A stretch of DNA of 64,000 nucleotides, taken from positions 8,549,501 through 8,613,500 of the forward strand of contig NZ_CP163518.1 in the NCBI RefSeq assembly GCF_041080625.1. Direction: 5' to 3'. Of the stretch, positions 16,922-25,858 are shown piece after piece (the first letter of the stretch is position 1; the number at the start of each line of letters is the position of its first letter). The translations under genes were made by a program, and so were the position numbers. The notes beneath the pieces were generated by a model. It did no database searches. It was not told where the DNA came from and saw only the letters and a list, made by a program, of their open reading frames with translations. The stretch comes from Streptomyces sp. CG1 (GTDB lineage: Bacteria; Actinomycetota; Actinomycetes; Streptomycetales; Streptomycetaceae).

Positions 16922-18403
16922 ATGCAGACAGCGACGACGCACCTCGACCGGGAGCACTGTGTACGCGCCGTGCAGTCCAAGGACGCCCGGTTCGACGGGT
17001 GGTTCTTCACGGCAGTCCTGACCACCCGGATCTACTGCCGGCCCAGCTGTCCCGTCGTCCCGCCCAAGCCGGAGAACATGACGTTCTACCCGAGCGCGGC
17101 CGCCTGCCAGCAGGCCGGGTTCCGGGCCTGCAAACGCTGCCGCCCGGACACCAGCCCCGGCTCCCCGGAGTGGAACCAGCGGGTCGACCTGGTGGCCCGC
17201 GCGATGCGGCTGATCGCCGACGGTGTCGTGGACCGCGAGGGCGTGCCCGGACTCGCCGCCCGGCTCGGCTACAGCACCCGCCAGGTGGAGCGGCAGCTGC
17301 TCGCCGAACTGGGGGCCGGGCCGCTCGCGCTCGCCCGGGCCCAGCGCGCCCAGACCGCGCGGCTGCTCGTCGAGACCAGCGCGCTGCCCATGGCGGAGAT
17401 CGCCTTCGCGGCCGGTTTCTCCTCCATCCGCACCTTCAACGACACCGTCCGCGAGGTCTTCGCCCTCACCCCGAGCGAGCTGCGCGCCCGTGCGCCGAGG
17501 TCCGGGGCCGGCGCACCGGGCGTGCTCAGCCTGCGGCTGCCGTTCCGCGCCCCGCTCAACCCCTCCAACCTCTTCGGCCACCTCGCCGCCACCGCCGTAC
17601 CCGGCGTCGAGGAATGGCGGGACGGTGCCTACCGGCGCACGCTGCGGCTGCCGTACGGCCATGGGGTCGTCTCCCTCGCCCCGCGCCCCGACCACATCGC
17701 CTGCCGGCTCACACTCAGCGATCTGCGCGATCTGACCGTGGCGATCAGCCGCTGCCGCCGCATGCTCGACCTGGACGCCGACCCGGTCGCCGTGGACGAC
17801 CATCTGCGCACGGACCCCTTCCTCGCGCCCCTGGTCGACAAGGCCCCGGGCCGTCGGGTGCCGCGCACGGTCGACGAGGCCGAGTTCGCCGTCCGCGCCG
17901 TGCTCGGGCAGCAGGTGTCCACGGCGGCCGCCCGCACCCACGCGGCGCGGCTGGTCGCGGCGCACGGCAAGCCCCTGGACGACCCCGAGGGCGGCCTCAC
18001 CCACCTCTTCCCGGCGCCCGAGGCGCTGGCCGCCGTCGACCCGGAGACCCTGGCGATGCCCCGCACCCGGCGCACCACCTTCACCACCCTCGTCCGCGAA
18101 CTCGCCGACGCCACCCTCCTCCTGGGCGTCGAGTCGGACTGGGCCGAGGCCCGCGCCCGGCTGCTCGCGCTGCCCGGCTTCGGGCCCTGGACGGTCGACG
18201 TCATCGCCATGCGCGCCCTGGGCGATCCCGACGCCTTCCTCGCCACGGACCTCGGCATCCGGCGCGCGGCCCAGGAGCTGGGACTGCCTTCCACTCCCGC
18301 CGCGCTCACCGCCCGCGCCGAGGCCTGGCGGCCCTGGCGCGCGTACGCCGTCCAGTACCTGTGGGCGACCGACAGCCACCCCATCAACTTCCTGCCTGTG
18401 TAA
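16922..18403 (+). CDS. alkA: Ada-AlkA fusion: alkylation-response regulator and 3-methyladenine glycosylase
   Basis: 493 residues in four parts. An Ada N-terminal zinc domain carries Cys39, Cys43, Cys70 and Cys73 (YCRPSC and CKRC), one of which takes methyl groups from phosphotriesters. An AraC-type helix-turn-helix follows at about 95-190. Then come an AlkA N-terminal domain and an HhH-GPD glycosylase domain with LPGFGPWTVDVIAMRALGD and the catalytic Asp in FLATDLGIRRA. It therefore both senses methylation and excises alkylated bases. It precedes the methyltransferase gene by 13 bp, forming a repair operon. The GGAGG site is only one base from ATG 16922; a GTG at 16871 is in frame, so the start is uncertain. 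Confidence 0.9.
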   Translation: MQTATTHLDREHCVRAVQSKDARFDGWFFTAVLTTRIYCRPSCPVVPPKPENMTFYPSAAACQQAGFRACKRCRPDTSPGSPEWNQRVDLVARAMRLIADGVVDREGVPGLAARLGYSTRQVERQLLAELGAGPLALARAQRAQTARLLVETSALPMAEIAFAAGFSSIRTFNDTVREVFALTPSELRARAPRSGAGAPGVLSLRLPFRAPLNPSNLFGHLAATAVPGVEEWRDGAYRRTLRLPYGHGVVSLAPRPDHIACRLTLSDLRDLTVAISRCRRMLDLDADPVAVDDHLRTDPFLAPLVDKAPGRRVPRTVDEAEFAVRAVLGQQVSTAAARTHAARLVAAHGKPLDDPEGGLTHLFPAPEALAAVDPETLAMPRTRRTTFTTLVRELADATLLLGVESDWAEARARLLALPGFGPWTVDVIAMRALGDPDAFLATDLGIRRAAQELGLPSTPAALTARAEAWRPWRAYAVQYLWATDSHPINFLPV

Positions 18404-18416
18404 GAAGGTTCCTTCC

Positions 18417-18920
18417 GTGACATCCTCGTTCCACACCGTGATCGACAGCCCGTACGGCCCGCTCACTTTGGTCGCCGACACCGACGGCGACGCCGACGGC
18501 GCCCTGTGCGGCCTGTACATGGCCGGCCAGCGGCACCGCCCGCCCGAGGAGGCCTTCGGCCCGCGCGACGACGACCTGCCCTGCTTCGCCACGGCGCAGA
18601 AGCAGCTGTCGGCCTACTTCGCGGGCGAGTTGCAGCACTTCACTCTCGAACTCGCCCTGAAGGGAACGCCGTTCCAGCGCAGCGTCTGGCAGCAGCTGAG
18701 CCGCATCCCCTACGGCGAGACCCGCACCTACGGCCAACTCGCCGACGCCCTCGGCAAACCCCAGGCCTCCCGCGCGGTCGGCCTCGCCAACGGCCGCAAC
18801 CCCGTTGGCATCATCGTGCCCTGCCATCGCGTGATCGGCTCCGACGGCAGCCTCACCGGCTACGGCGGCGGCCTGGACCGCAAGCGCCGGCTGCTGGACT
18901 TCGAATCCAGAACGCACTGA
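18417..18920 (+). CDS. ogt: Methylated-DNA--protein-cysteine methyltransferase
   Basis: 167 residues. The active site PCHRVIGSDGSLTGYGGG places the acceptor Cys at about residue 136; the preceding FQRSVWQQLSRIPYGETRTY is the DNA-binding winged helix with the Arg finger region. The protein repairs O6-alkylguanine by suicidal alkyl transfer. It starts with GTG 18417 after an AGAAGG site and is evidently co-transcribed with the Ada-AlkA gene, so it should be induced by alkylating agents through the Ada part. Confidence 0.95.
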   Translation: MTSSFHTVIDSPYGPLTLVADTDGDADGALCGLYMAGQRHRPPEEAFGPRDDDLPCFATAQKQLSAYFAGELQHFTLELALKGTPFQRSVWQQLSRIPYGETRTYGQLADALGKPQASRAVGLANGRNPVGIIVPCHRVIGSDGSLTGYGGGLDRKRRLLDFESRTH

Positions 18921-18998
18921 TTCGAATCCAGCTGCCCCGCCCCCTCTCGCCTGCCGGAGCACCGAGATACACCAGGTCAGAGAGTTGCTGGAGGCGGC

Positions 18999-19031
18999 GA
19001 AGGCCCTCCGTGATCTTCACGGAGGGCCTTC
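18999..19031 (+). terminator. Rho-independent-type hairpin after ogt
   Basis: GAAGGCCCTCCGTGA, a four-base loop (TCTT), and CACGGAGGGCCTTC form a long GC-rich stem about 80 bp after the ogt stop. There is no strong T-run, which is usual in streptomycetes. Confidence 0.7.
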
Positions 19032-19168
19032 GTTACGTCAGATGGGAACGCGCTGGGAACGTGCGGTCAGGCGCCCGTCTTGCCTAGACGAGTAGCTCCG
19101 AAGTGATCAGTAGTTGAACGAGCGTGACAGGCCGGCCGGGCTCGCTGTCCGCTGGCGCAGCTGTGCGC

Positions 19169-20068
19169 TCAGTGTGGGAAGTGGTGTGGTAGTTCGGTGG
19201 TGAGCGCGGCGGCCGCGGGGGAGAGCCAGCGTCGGCGATGGCGGGCCAGTTGGACGGTGACGCCGGGGAACTGCGGGCCGGACACCTGTGTGAGGCGGCC
19301 TGCCGCGAGCGCGTCCGTGACATTGGCGCGGGCCAGCAGGCTGAGGCCGAGACCTGCGGTCACGCAGGACCTGGCGGCTTCCAGACTGCCGAAACGGGTG
19401 ATCCGGGGCGGCGTGCCCTTCGCGGCGGCGAGTAGTTGTTCGATGAAGCGGTCGCTGTACGAGCAACCTTGCTCGTGCAGGAAGTAGTCCTCGCGGGCTA
19501 GCTCCGCCCAGTCGGTGGTGCTGCGGGCGGCGGCGGGGTGGTCGGGAGAGCAGACGAGCACCAGCGGCTCACGGGCCAGCGGCGTGCACTCGATGTCGCG
19601 GAAAGCCGCCTCGTCTTCCAGCAGGAGGGCAAGATCCAGCTCGCCGGTGCGGAGCGCGGCGACGGCGGTTACGGTGCCCATCGTGCGCAGGTCCACCTCG
19701 ACTCCGGGGTGGTTGCGGCGCAGGGAGGCGATGACTCCCGGCAGTCGCGCGGACACCAGCGTCTCGCCGGCCGAGAGCGTCACGCGTCCGGTCACCTGAC
19801 CGTCTGCGCCGCCGGCCGAGGCGGCGACCGCCCGTAGCCGGGACTCGGCCTCCAGTACTTCTTCGGTCTGCGCCAGCACCTCGCGGCCGGCGCTGGTGAG
19901 CACCACTCCGCGCGGCAGTCGGTCGAACAGGCGCAGGTCGAGTTCCTTCTCCAGTGCCTGCACGTGGGCGGTCACGGTGGACTGGACGAGGTGCAGGCGC
20001 TCTGCGGCGGCGGTGAGGTTCTCGGTCCGGGCGACGGTGGCGAAGGTGCGCAGCAGTCGGGTGTCCAT
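19169..20068 (-). CDS. LysR-family transcriptional regulator
   Basis: 299 residues. The N-terminal winged helix-turn-helix MDTRLLRTFATVARTENLTA, then AERLHLVQSTVTAHVQALEK, is typical LysR; the rest is a substrate-binding domain that senses an effector. It is divergent from the phzF-like gene with 94 bp between the chosen start and the phzF start, the classic arrangement in which LysR controls its neighbour and itself. ATG 20092 is an alternative start eight codons earlier. Confidence 0.88.
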   Translation of the reverse strand: MDTRLLRTFATVARTENLTAAAERLHLVQSTVTAHVQALEKELDLRLFDRLPRGVVLTSAGREVLAQTEEVLEAESRLRAVAASAGGADGQVTGRVTLSAGETLVSARLPGVIASLRRNHPGVEVDLRTMGTVTAVAALRTGELDLALLLEDEAAFRDIECTPLAREPLVLVCSPDHPAAARSTTDWAELAREDYFLHEQGCSYSDRFIEQLLAAAKGTPPRITRFGSLEAARSCVTAGLGLSLLARANVTDALAAGRLTQVSGPQFPGVTVQLARHRRRWLSPAAAALTTELPHHFPH

Positions 20069-20094
20069 GGTGTCGACGATAGTCTTGGCCATCG

Positions 20095-20123
20095 TGGATA
20101 GCGATGGGAATGATCAGGATCCA
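20095..20123. promoter_or_regulatory. Possible LysR operator
   Basis: An inverted repeat TGGAT...ATCCA with 19 bp between arms lies in the LysR/phzF intergenic region. The position is right for a LysR site but the arms are short, so this is only a candidate. Confidence 0.25.
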
Positions 20124-20162
20124 TCGTTTGTCTGGATGTCTGTGCGGTGCCACGGTAGGGGC

Positions 20163-21056
20163 ATGAGTCTGAAGACACACCCCGAGATCCTGCGCTACAC
20201 GGCCTTCAGCACCGACTCCGCCGGCGGTAACCCGGCCGGTGTCGTGCTTGACGCGACGGCGTTGGACGATGCCGCCATGCTGGCGGCCGCTGCCGAAGTC
20301 GGCTACTCGGAGACCGCGTTCGTCACCGCGGCGGACCAGGCGGCGCGCCGCTTCCGGCTGCGCTACTTCAGCCCACTTGCGGAGGTCGCCTTCTGCGGTC
20401 ACGCGACCGTCGCCACCGCGGTGGCACTGGCCGAGCGGATCGGCCCCGGCCCCCTCGTCTTCGACACGCTGGTGGGTGAGATCGCCCTGGACACCTCGGT
20501 AGCGCCCGGACACTCGGTGACGGCGACGCTCACCAGCGTCCCCACCCGCTCCCGGCCGGCGGGCGAAGCGGAGGTGCACGCCTCACTGGCGGCCCTGCAC
20601 TGGTCCCCGGAGGACCTTGACCCGGCGCTGCCGCCGCATGTCGCTTTCGGCGGTAACGAGCACCTGGTCCTGGCCGCGGCCACCCGCGAGCGTCTCGCGG
20701 CCCTGGACTACGACTTCGATGCTCTGGCCGAGGTGATGCGCCTTCACAGCTGGACCACCCTTCAGTTGGTCTGGCGGGAGGCCCCCGAGCTCTTCCACGC
20801 CCGCGACCCCTTCCCGATCGGCGGTGTCGTCGAGGATCCGGCCACCGGCGCCGCGGCCGCCGCCTTCGGCGGCTATCTGCGCGTCCTCGGCGCCCTCCCG
20901 TCCTCCGGTGCCTTCACCATCCGCCAGGGCGAGGATCTCGGCCGGCCCAGCCTTCTCCGGGTCGAGGCCTCCCCCACGGACCCGCGCGTGCGAGTGAGCG
21001 GGCAGGCAGTGGCGATCGTGGACGCAAGCGCGAGCACCGGCGCGGAAGAGGCCTGA
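20163..21056 (+). CDS. PhzF-family isomerase
   Basis: 297 residues, two-lobed PhzF fold. Early motif TDSAGGNPAGVVLDA and YSETAFV contain the catalytic Glu; FCGHATVATA and DPATGAAAAAFGGY are the two symmetric loops of the family. PhzF isomerises trans-2,3-dihydro-3-hydroxyanthranilate in phenazine synthesis, but most members outside phenazine clusters act on unknown small acids, and no phenazine gene is seen here. A GGTAGGGGC site precedes ATG 20163. Likely controlled by the divergent LysR gene. Confidence 0.85.
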   Translation: MSLKTHPEILRYTAFSTDSAGGNPAGVVLDATALDDAAMLAAAAEVGYSETAFVTAADQAARRFRLRYFSPLAEVAFCGHATVATAVALAERIGPGPLVFDTLVGEIALDTSVAPGHSVTATLTSVPTRSRPAGEAEVHASLAALHWSPEDLDPALPPHVAFGGNEHLVLAAATRERLAALDYDFDALAEVMRLHSWTTLQLVWREAPELFHARDPFPIGGVVEDPATGAAAAAFGGYLRVLGALPSSGAFTIRQGEDLGRPSLLRVEASPTDPRVRVSGQAVAIVDASASTGAEEA

Positions 21057-21243
21057 GCGAACCGGTGGCGATACACGCAACGTTCGCGCGATAGAGGTCG
21101 GTTGGGGGGTTTGCACCGTCCACTGTCACTCACGCCGTACGCACAGTCGAGGAACTCTGCGTGCCCCGCAGGCGACTCTCCCGTGGACGAGTAGATCCGC
21201 AATTCCGCCCCGCGAAAGGAGTGAGGGTCTCAATGATCAGTTT

Positions 21244-21639
21244 GTGACGACCGACCTTGAGACCCTCTTGACCGCACTGTACGTGAAGATCGACGACGAG
21301 ATCGGGGGAGCGCGATGGATGGGTCGTCCGCCCCTGCTCAGGGACTCCGAACTCGTCTGCCTCGCGGTCGCGCAGGCGCTCCTCGGCTACTACTCCGAGG
21401 CCCGCTGGCTGCGCTACGCACGCAAGCACCTGAATGCTGTGTTCCCCTATCTGCCCCAGCGCGCGGGCTACAACAAGCGACTGCGCACGGCGCTTCCAGT
21501 GGTGAAGCGCATGATCCGGGAACTCGCCCGGGACAGCGACTTCTGGACCGACACGGTTTGGATCACCGACTCCACCCCGGTGCCGTGCGGCATGTCCCGT
21601 CCGACCGTCAAACGCTCGGACCTGGCAGGCTGGGCCGGT
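21244..21639 (+). pseudogene. IS982-family transposase, N-terminal fragment
   Basis: 132 codons from GTG 21244 match actinobacterial IS982 transposases (TDLETLLTALYVKIDDE, then LVCLAVAQALLG, then DTVWITDSTPVPCG, containing an early catalytic Asp). The frame runs to ...KRSDLAGWAG and then enters the reverse complement of the group II intron, where a stop follows at once. The rest of the transposase is not found on the far side of the intron. Confidence 0.8.
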
Positions 21640-21645
21640 TGAGTC

Positions 21646-21736
21646 GGCCTGGAGCGCGGTACCGGTGTTGCCACCGGCCCGTTTCTCCAGGCCGCTCGCC
21701 GAACCCGGCGTACCCGTCTCCGAGTACCGGGCTCTC
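21646..21736 (-). ncRNA. Group II intron domains V and VI
   Basis: Domain V (minus strand of 21701-21736) has AGCCCGG paired with CCGGGTT, a two-base CG bulge, an upper helix TACTCG/CGGGTA and a GAGA tetraloop (GNRA), with the catalytic AGC at its base. Domain VI (21646-21693) closes with GGCCTGGAG/CTCCAGGCC. All the key parts are present, so the ribozyme core is not obviously broken. Confidence 0.85.
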
Positions 21737-21761
21737 CACAGTTCCTGCCGGGGGCTGTTCG

Positions 21762-23228
21762 TCAGGCGATCGTCCAAGGAGTGGGGATTGTGTCGCCCCG
21801 GTAGCGGTACCGCGTGATCGCGGGCGTCCGCGCCGGGTTGACCAGTTCCACTCCGTCCACCGCGATCGGCAGCCAGGACCCGTTGGGGCCCAGGAGCCAC
21901 TTGCGGATGTCCTTCCACGACCAGCGGTGCAGCGTCTTCAGCCACATGATCACTCGGCGCCAGAGGAAGATCCCCAGCATCCGGAACGTGTGCTTCGCGA
22001 CTGCGTGCCGGAAGTAGTTGGTCCAGCCGTGCACGATCTGGTTGAGCCGGATCAGCACGTCTGCGGGATTGGCCTGTGACGTCCTACGGGTCAGGGCACG
22101 GATCTTCGCCTTCACCGAGCGGATGGGCCGCGCGGCGATGAACGCGTAGACGTACCACTTGTCGGTTCCTCGCTTGCGTTTCCACTGGATGCGGAAGCCG
22201 AGGAAGTCGAGCCCGTCCTCCATGTGCACGATCCGGGTTTTGGCTGCTGCCAGCCGTAGTCCCAGGGGTTCGAGCACGGAGGTCACTTCGTCCTGGAGTG
22301 CGCGGGCGTCGTCGGCGGAGCCGTGCACCAAGATCGCGAAATCGTCCGCGTAGCGGACGATTCGCCAATTGGGCAGGCCGTGTCGACGGCGTTTCTTGCG
22401 CGGGTACTGGCCATCCATCCGCCCGCCGGGCCTCCAGTCGCGGTGCAGGTGCTCATCGAGCGCCGACAGCGCGATGTTGAAGATCAACGGGGAGAGGATG
22501 CCGCCTTGCGGGGTGCCGGTATGGGTGTCCCTGCGTCGGCCGTCCTCAGTGAGGATGCCCGACTTCAAGAACGCCTTCGCCAGCGCCAGGACGCGCTTGT
22601 CCTTGACCCGTGCCCGCACGGCGTCCATGACGGCGCAGTGTGAGACGTTGTCGAAGGCCGCCTCGATGTCGGCGTCCAGCACCCATCGGTAACCCTTGGT
22701 GCCGAACCGCTGGATCTCGGCGATCGCGTCCTGGGCCCGCCTCTTGGGACGGAACCCGTAGGAGACCGGCAGGAAAACGGCCTCGAATATGGGCTCCAGC
22801 ACCAGCTTCAGCGCAGCCTGAACGGTCCGGTCCGCCACGGAAGGAATCCCGAGGCTTCTGGCCTTTCCGGCCCCGCCCGGCTTGGGGATCTTGCGTTCCC
22901 TCACCGGAAGCGGCCGGAACGATCCGGACTTCAGGTCCGCGCGCAAAGCGTCCAGGAACCCGGGCACTCCCGGGGCCGACTCGACATCGGCGACCGTCAG
23001 GCCGTCCACGCCGGTGGTCCGGGAACCCTGGTTGCCCGCGACCCGGTCGAACGCCACCATCAGCGTCACCGGGTCGTGCACGAAATTGAACAAGTCGTCG
23101 AACCGGCGGCCAGGATCGGCCACCGCCCAACGGTGAAGCTTGGTCTGCATCTCCAGTACCCGACCCGACGGCCCCAGCGGGGCCGACCCGGCCGGAGCAC
23201 TGCCGTTCGGCGGTGCGTCTTCTGGCAT
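21762..23228 (-). CDS. ltrA: Group II intron reverse transcriptase/maturase
   Basis: 488 residues from the ATG at 23228. Reverse-transcriptase blocks are in order: SLGIPSVADRTVQAALKLVL, GFRPKRRAQDAI, the HTGTPQGGILSPLIFNI loop and the catalytic YADDF. After these comes a maturase (domain X) region with HGWTNYFRHAVAKHTF and RRVIMWLK. There is no C-terminal HNH endonuclease, so retrohoming would use endonuclease-free routes. The 23228 start follows GGAGACTGCA; an ATG 12 bases earlier is less well spaced. The frame is intact. Confidence 0.92.
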   Translation of the reverse strand: MPEDAPPNGSAPAGSAPLGPSGRVLEMQTKLHRWAVADPGRRFDDLFNFVHDPVTLMVAFDRVAGNQGSRTTGVDGLTVADVESAPGVPGFLDALRADLKSGSFRPLPVRERKIPKPGGAGKARSLGIPSVADRTVQAALKLVLEPIFEAVFLPVSYGFRPKRRAQDAIAEIQRFGTKGYRWVLDADIEAAFDNVSHCAVMDAVRARVKDKRVLALAKAFLKSGILTEDGRRRDTHTGTPQGGILSPLIFNIALSALDEHLHRDWRPGGRMDGQYPRKKRRRHGLPNWRIVRYADDFAILVHGSADDARALQDEVTSVLEPLGLRLAAAKTRIVHMEDGLDFLGFRIQWKRKRGTDKWYVYAFIAARPIRSVKAKIRALTRRTSQANPADVLIRLNQIVHGWTNYFRHAVAKHTFRMLGIFLWRRVIMWLKTLHRWSWKDIRKWLLGPNGSWLPIAVDGVELVNPARTPAITRYRYRGDTIPTPWTIA

Positions 23229-23839
23229 TGCAGTCTCCATCCCTTCCCGTAACTGCTGCCGCCCTTCCCCCTGTTCCGGGCTCTCCCCGGCTCCGAGTAC
23301 TACGGCGGCTCCGCCCCGTCCCGAACCGATCGGCCGACGGTGGGCCCAGCCGCCGGACCGCGCTGGATGCGCAGCACGGCGGCGGATCCGGGACGGTTCC
23401 CGTGTTCACTGCTGACCGTTCGTCGCAGTAGGCGCCCGACTCTGCCCCGGCGGCATCGCCGTGGTTACGCCGCAGGCCTTCACCACAGCCTCCCGGGCCT
23501 GCATATACAAACCTGCCCGGGAGTTCCCCACCTCCTGAAGGGAGTTGGGTGCGCACCGCATCCGGCCCGGATCCGCCAGGTTCGAGCCGGTGACTCATTT
23601 CGGGGCGTAAACGCCGGTTCCTCTCGTGCACCTCTGCGTCTCGCTTGCCGGACCCGACCCATCTGGCAGTCCTGGGCCGTCCCGGCTTTGTCGCGGCTGC
23701 TCCCGCCCTCCCCGGCACCTCCCGGGTCAGGCTGCCGCCAGCTACGCTCACCCTGCTGCGACAAGGCGAGCGGTGCAGGTCTTCCACCTCCACTCGGTCA
23801 TACAGCGCTTTCCACGGCGCACGAAGATTTCAAGTCCAG

Positions 23840-24514
23840 TGAGACGGCCGTGATGCTATGAGATTTGTGGTGCGGGTTCCCCGCGCTTGGCCGGGTCGTT
23901 GATCCATGCCTGTTGGGGTATCTGGGGTGGTCGGGGGCGGCGGCCGAAGCGTTCGGGGTGGCGGGCGTATGCCTCGGTGAGGGTGACGGCTCGCTGGTCG
24001 CGGACCTCCTCGGCGGTGCCGAAGTGGACGCTGGCGGGCGTGTGCCAGCCGATGCCGGAGTGCCGGTGCTCGTGGTTGTAGTACGCGATGAACGCGTCGA
24101 ACCACTCGCGGGCATGTGCCAGCGAATCGAACCGTTCGGGGTAGTCGGACATGTACTTCGTGGTCTTGAAGTGGGCCTCGCTGTAGGGGTTGTCGTTGGA
24201 GGTCTTCGGCCGCGAGTGGGACCGCGTGACGCCGAGGTCGGTCAGCAGCTGCGAGACCTTCTTGGCCCCGGCATCCCGCGCGGCTCGCCATTCCTTGACG
24301 TGCGAGTGGTAGAGGCGCTCGCGGCGCAGGACAGCGCCCTTCTCGTTCTTGGGCGCGGCGTCGTACTCGGCCACGATCCGCAGCTTGTACTCGGGGCTGA
24401 AGGAACGGCGCTTCGGTCGGGGAGCCGGGTCGGATCCGACGTTGGTGCTGGTCATGAGGGGGTGGTTCTCCTGTCGTGCCCTCTCAGGCTAACCCGACGA
24501 AGCGGGACGTCTCA
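23840..24514 (-). mobile_element. IS3-family element remnant with internal deletion
   Basis: The ends carry TGAGACGG (from 23840) and its partner CGTCTCA (to 24514), a terminal inverted repeat. Only 675 bp lie between them, about half of a complete IS3 element, because the middle is deleted. No clear target duplication is seen. The right end cuts off the 5' part of the toxin gene that follows. Confidence 0.7.
23856..24455 (-). pseudogene. IS3 transposase, OrfA start fused to OrfB end
   Basis: The 199-residue frame begins as OrfA (RRSFSPEYKLRIVAEYDAA, then LYHSHVKEWRAARDAGA) and continues after about residue 66 as the end of OrfB (VSQLLTDLGVTRSHSRPKTS, then ARHP tail, with HEHRHSGIGWHTP). The rest of OrfA and the first part of OrfB, including two of the three DDE acidic residues, are missing. 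The join is in frame, so it looks intact on an ORF map but cannot transpose. Confidence 0.8.
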
Positions 24515-24525
24515 CCCAAGGCTGA

Positions 24526-25383
24526 CAGAGAGGGGGCTGCCCGCCGACGGCCTGGCGTCTCCTGGAGCGGAAGCTGCTGCCGGACGTCAAGATCACCAAT
24601 TGGCAGCACCACTTCTCCGGTGAGGACGTCGTCCGCGCCGGATGGCAGACCCTCTTCGGCGAAGTACCGGGGAACGTCCTGTTCGAGTTCTTCGCCAAGG
24701 ACATGCTCAAGTGCCTCCACGGCGGCGCTGCCGGCTGCGCCTGGGCGTATGCCAACTACGGCGCAGCAGACAGCGCACTCGGCGAGATCGCCAAGGGCGT
24801 CTGGGACCTGACCCGCGCGTCCAAGACCGGCGAAGGCTTCGAAGAAGCCCTGACGAAGCTCCACAACCTCGGCCTCTCCGACGATGCCGTCGCCGGCATC
24901 GTGGAGAAGTCACTCCGCGACCTCGAAAGGGGATGCGTCAAGACAGCCCGCAGCGGCATCGCGCGTGCGGGTGGCCCCATGTGTCCCTGGCTGGAATTCG
25001 GCGGACCCGGCAAGTGGATGCCCGAGACCGAGGGGATGTCACAAGCTGACCGCGCATATGAGCAGAGGATGACGAACGGGGCGCCAGGCGCCCTCTCTTA
25101 CAAGGTGGTGAACCCGGAGACGGGGAAGTACGTCAAGTTCGACGGATACCAGAACGGGACCCTCATCGACGCCAAGAACCAGAACCTCGAAAAACTCATC
25201 GGCAAGGACGGCAAGCTTCTGCCGTTTGTCAAGGATCCTATCGAGCAGGCTCTGAGGCAGTCCGCTGCGGCAGGTAAGGTTCCTGTCGTGTGGTACGTGT
25301 CCAACGAACAGACCGCCACTGCCTTCAGATACATGATGGCTGATAACGGCATCAAGAACATCACTGTTGTGTTCAAGCCGTAG
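24526..25383 (+). pseudogene. Polymorphic toxin C-terminal region, Tox-REase-5-like, 5' truncated
   Basis: 285 codons with no start; an in-frame TGA at 24523 and the IS3 end at 24514 mark the cut. The first ~170 residues are a typical pre-toxin linker (LFGEVPGNVLFEFFAKDMLK, then LSDDAVAGIVEKSLRDLERG). The last ~110 residues, beginning about DRAYEQRMTNGAPGALSYKV and continuing VKFDGYQNGTLIDAKNQN, match a restriction-endonuclease-fold toxin: the D...(I)DAK pair is the nuclease core. Secretion and repeat domains are lost, so it is probably not delivered. An internal ATG at 24703 could still express the nuclease part. It is followed by a hairpin and an immunity gene. Confidence 0.7.
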
Positions 25384-25398
25384 GGCGCCATCGGTTGG

Positions 25399-25428
25399 GT
25401 GTGCCCCCGCTCGGATGCGGGGGCACAC
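25399..25428 (+). terminator. Strong hairpin between toxin and immunity gene
   Basis: GTGTGCCCCCGC, loop TCGGAT, GCGGGGGCACAC: a perfect 12-bp stem 15 bp after the toxin stop and 25 bp before the immunity start. It is either a terminator, giving the immunity gene its own promoter or read-through ratio, or an RNA processing site. Confidence 0.7.
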
Positions 25429-25453
25429 CGTCTTCCCGGAAGGAATTGGATCA

Positions 25454-25858
25454 TTGAGTCACGAGCTGTGGGTCCACAAGTTCGTTGATGGCGAGAATGT
25501 ACCGCCGGACATGTCTGTAGTGCGGGACGTACTGGCGCCCCATGACACCGGGGAACCGGTGGTGGACGACGAAGGGAAGATCCACTTCTCGATCCGGGCC
25601 GCCGACGGCGGTGAGGCCGATCTAGTGGCCAGCGATAATGGCGTGCTGATCGATCGTCCAGCTCGGGGCGAGATCCTCGCCATCGTAGCTGATCTAGTCT
25701 CCCGTTTGGGGGCGGTCATTATTGACCCCAGAGATGCTGCGTTCATCTGTCGTGCGGAGGAGCGTGCGCAGCTTCCGGCACAGTTCCAAGAGGACGCCGT
25801 TGTCATCGAAATGAACGGGCAAGCCATCGAGAGGACTCTGACAGGGCCGCGGTCCTGA
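25454..25858 (+). CDS. Immunity-type protein 1 (paired with Tox-REase-5-like toxin)
   Basis: 134 residues, soluble, acidic. It directly follows the nuclease-toxin piece and is a clear paralogue of the protein at 26055: both begin with a hydrophobic-aromatic strand and FVDG, then P-PDM...VR..L.P, then IRAADG, and have a C-terminal R..LP..F/L. I infer that it binds and blocks the REase-fold toxin; I could not name the immunity family. The likely start is TTG 25454 after GGAAGG, matching the GTG position in the paralogue. Loss of its toxin's N-terminus would leave it as a protective orphan. Confidence 0.65.
   Translation: MSHELWVHKFVDGENVPPDMSVVRDVLAPHDTGEPVVDDEGKIHFSIRAADGGEADLVASDNGVLIDRPARGEILAIVADLVSRLGAVIIDPRDAAFICRAEERAQLPAQFQEDAVVIEMNGQAIERTLTGPRS

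Larger units (their letters stand above)
21640..23822 (-). mobile_element. Group II intron with reverse transcriptase, minus strand
   Basis: About 2.2 kb. The 3' part has a clear domain V and domain VI after the reverse-transcriptase gene. The 5' end is placed at 23822, where the minus strand reads GTGCGCC, matching the group II GUGYG start; this end is less certain. About 590 bases of structured leader (domains I-IV) precede the protein gene. The 3' end abuts the IS982 fragment, while the 5' side has only 17 bp before an IS3 remnant, so the two flanks do not form one recognisable target. Confidence 0.75.

Noticed and set aside
15185..18592. 1135-codon minus-strand open frame
   Set aside because: Covers the metF-like and Ada-AlkA genes in antisense, with repetitive composition and no domain.
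18900..18925. Repeated TTCGAATCCAG as a tRNA 3' end or attachment site
   Set aside because: One copy is the coding end of ogt, no tRNA fold forms around either, and no integrase is near.
19896..20162. N-terminal extension of the phzF-like gene
   Set aside because: It overlaps the LysR gene antisense; family N-termini begin just before the NPAG motif, matching ATG 20163.
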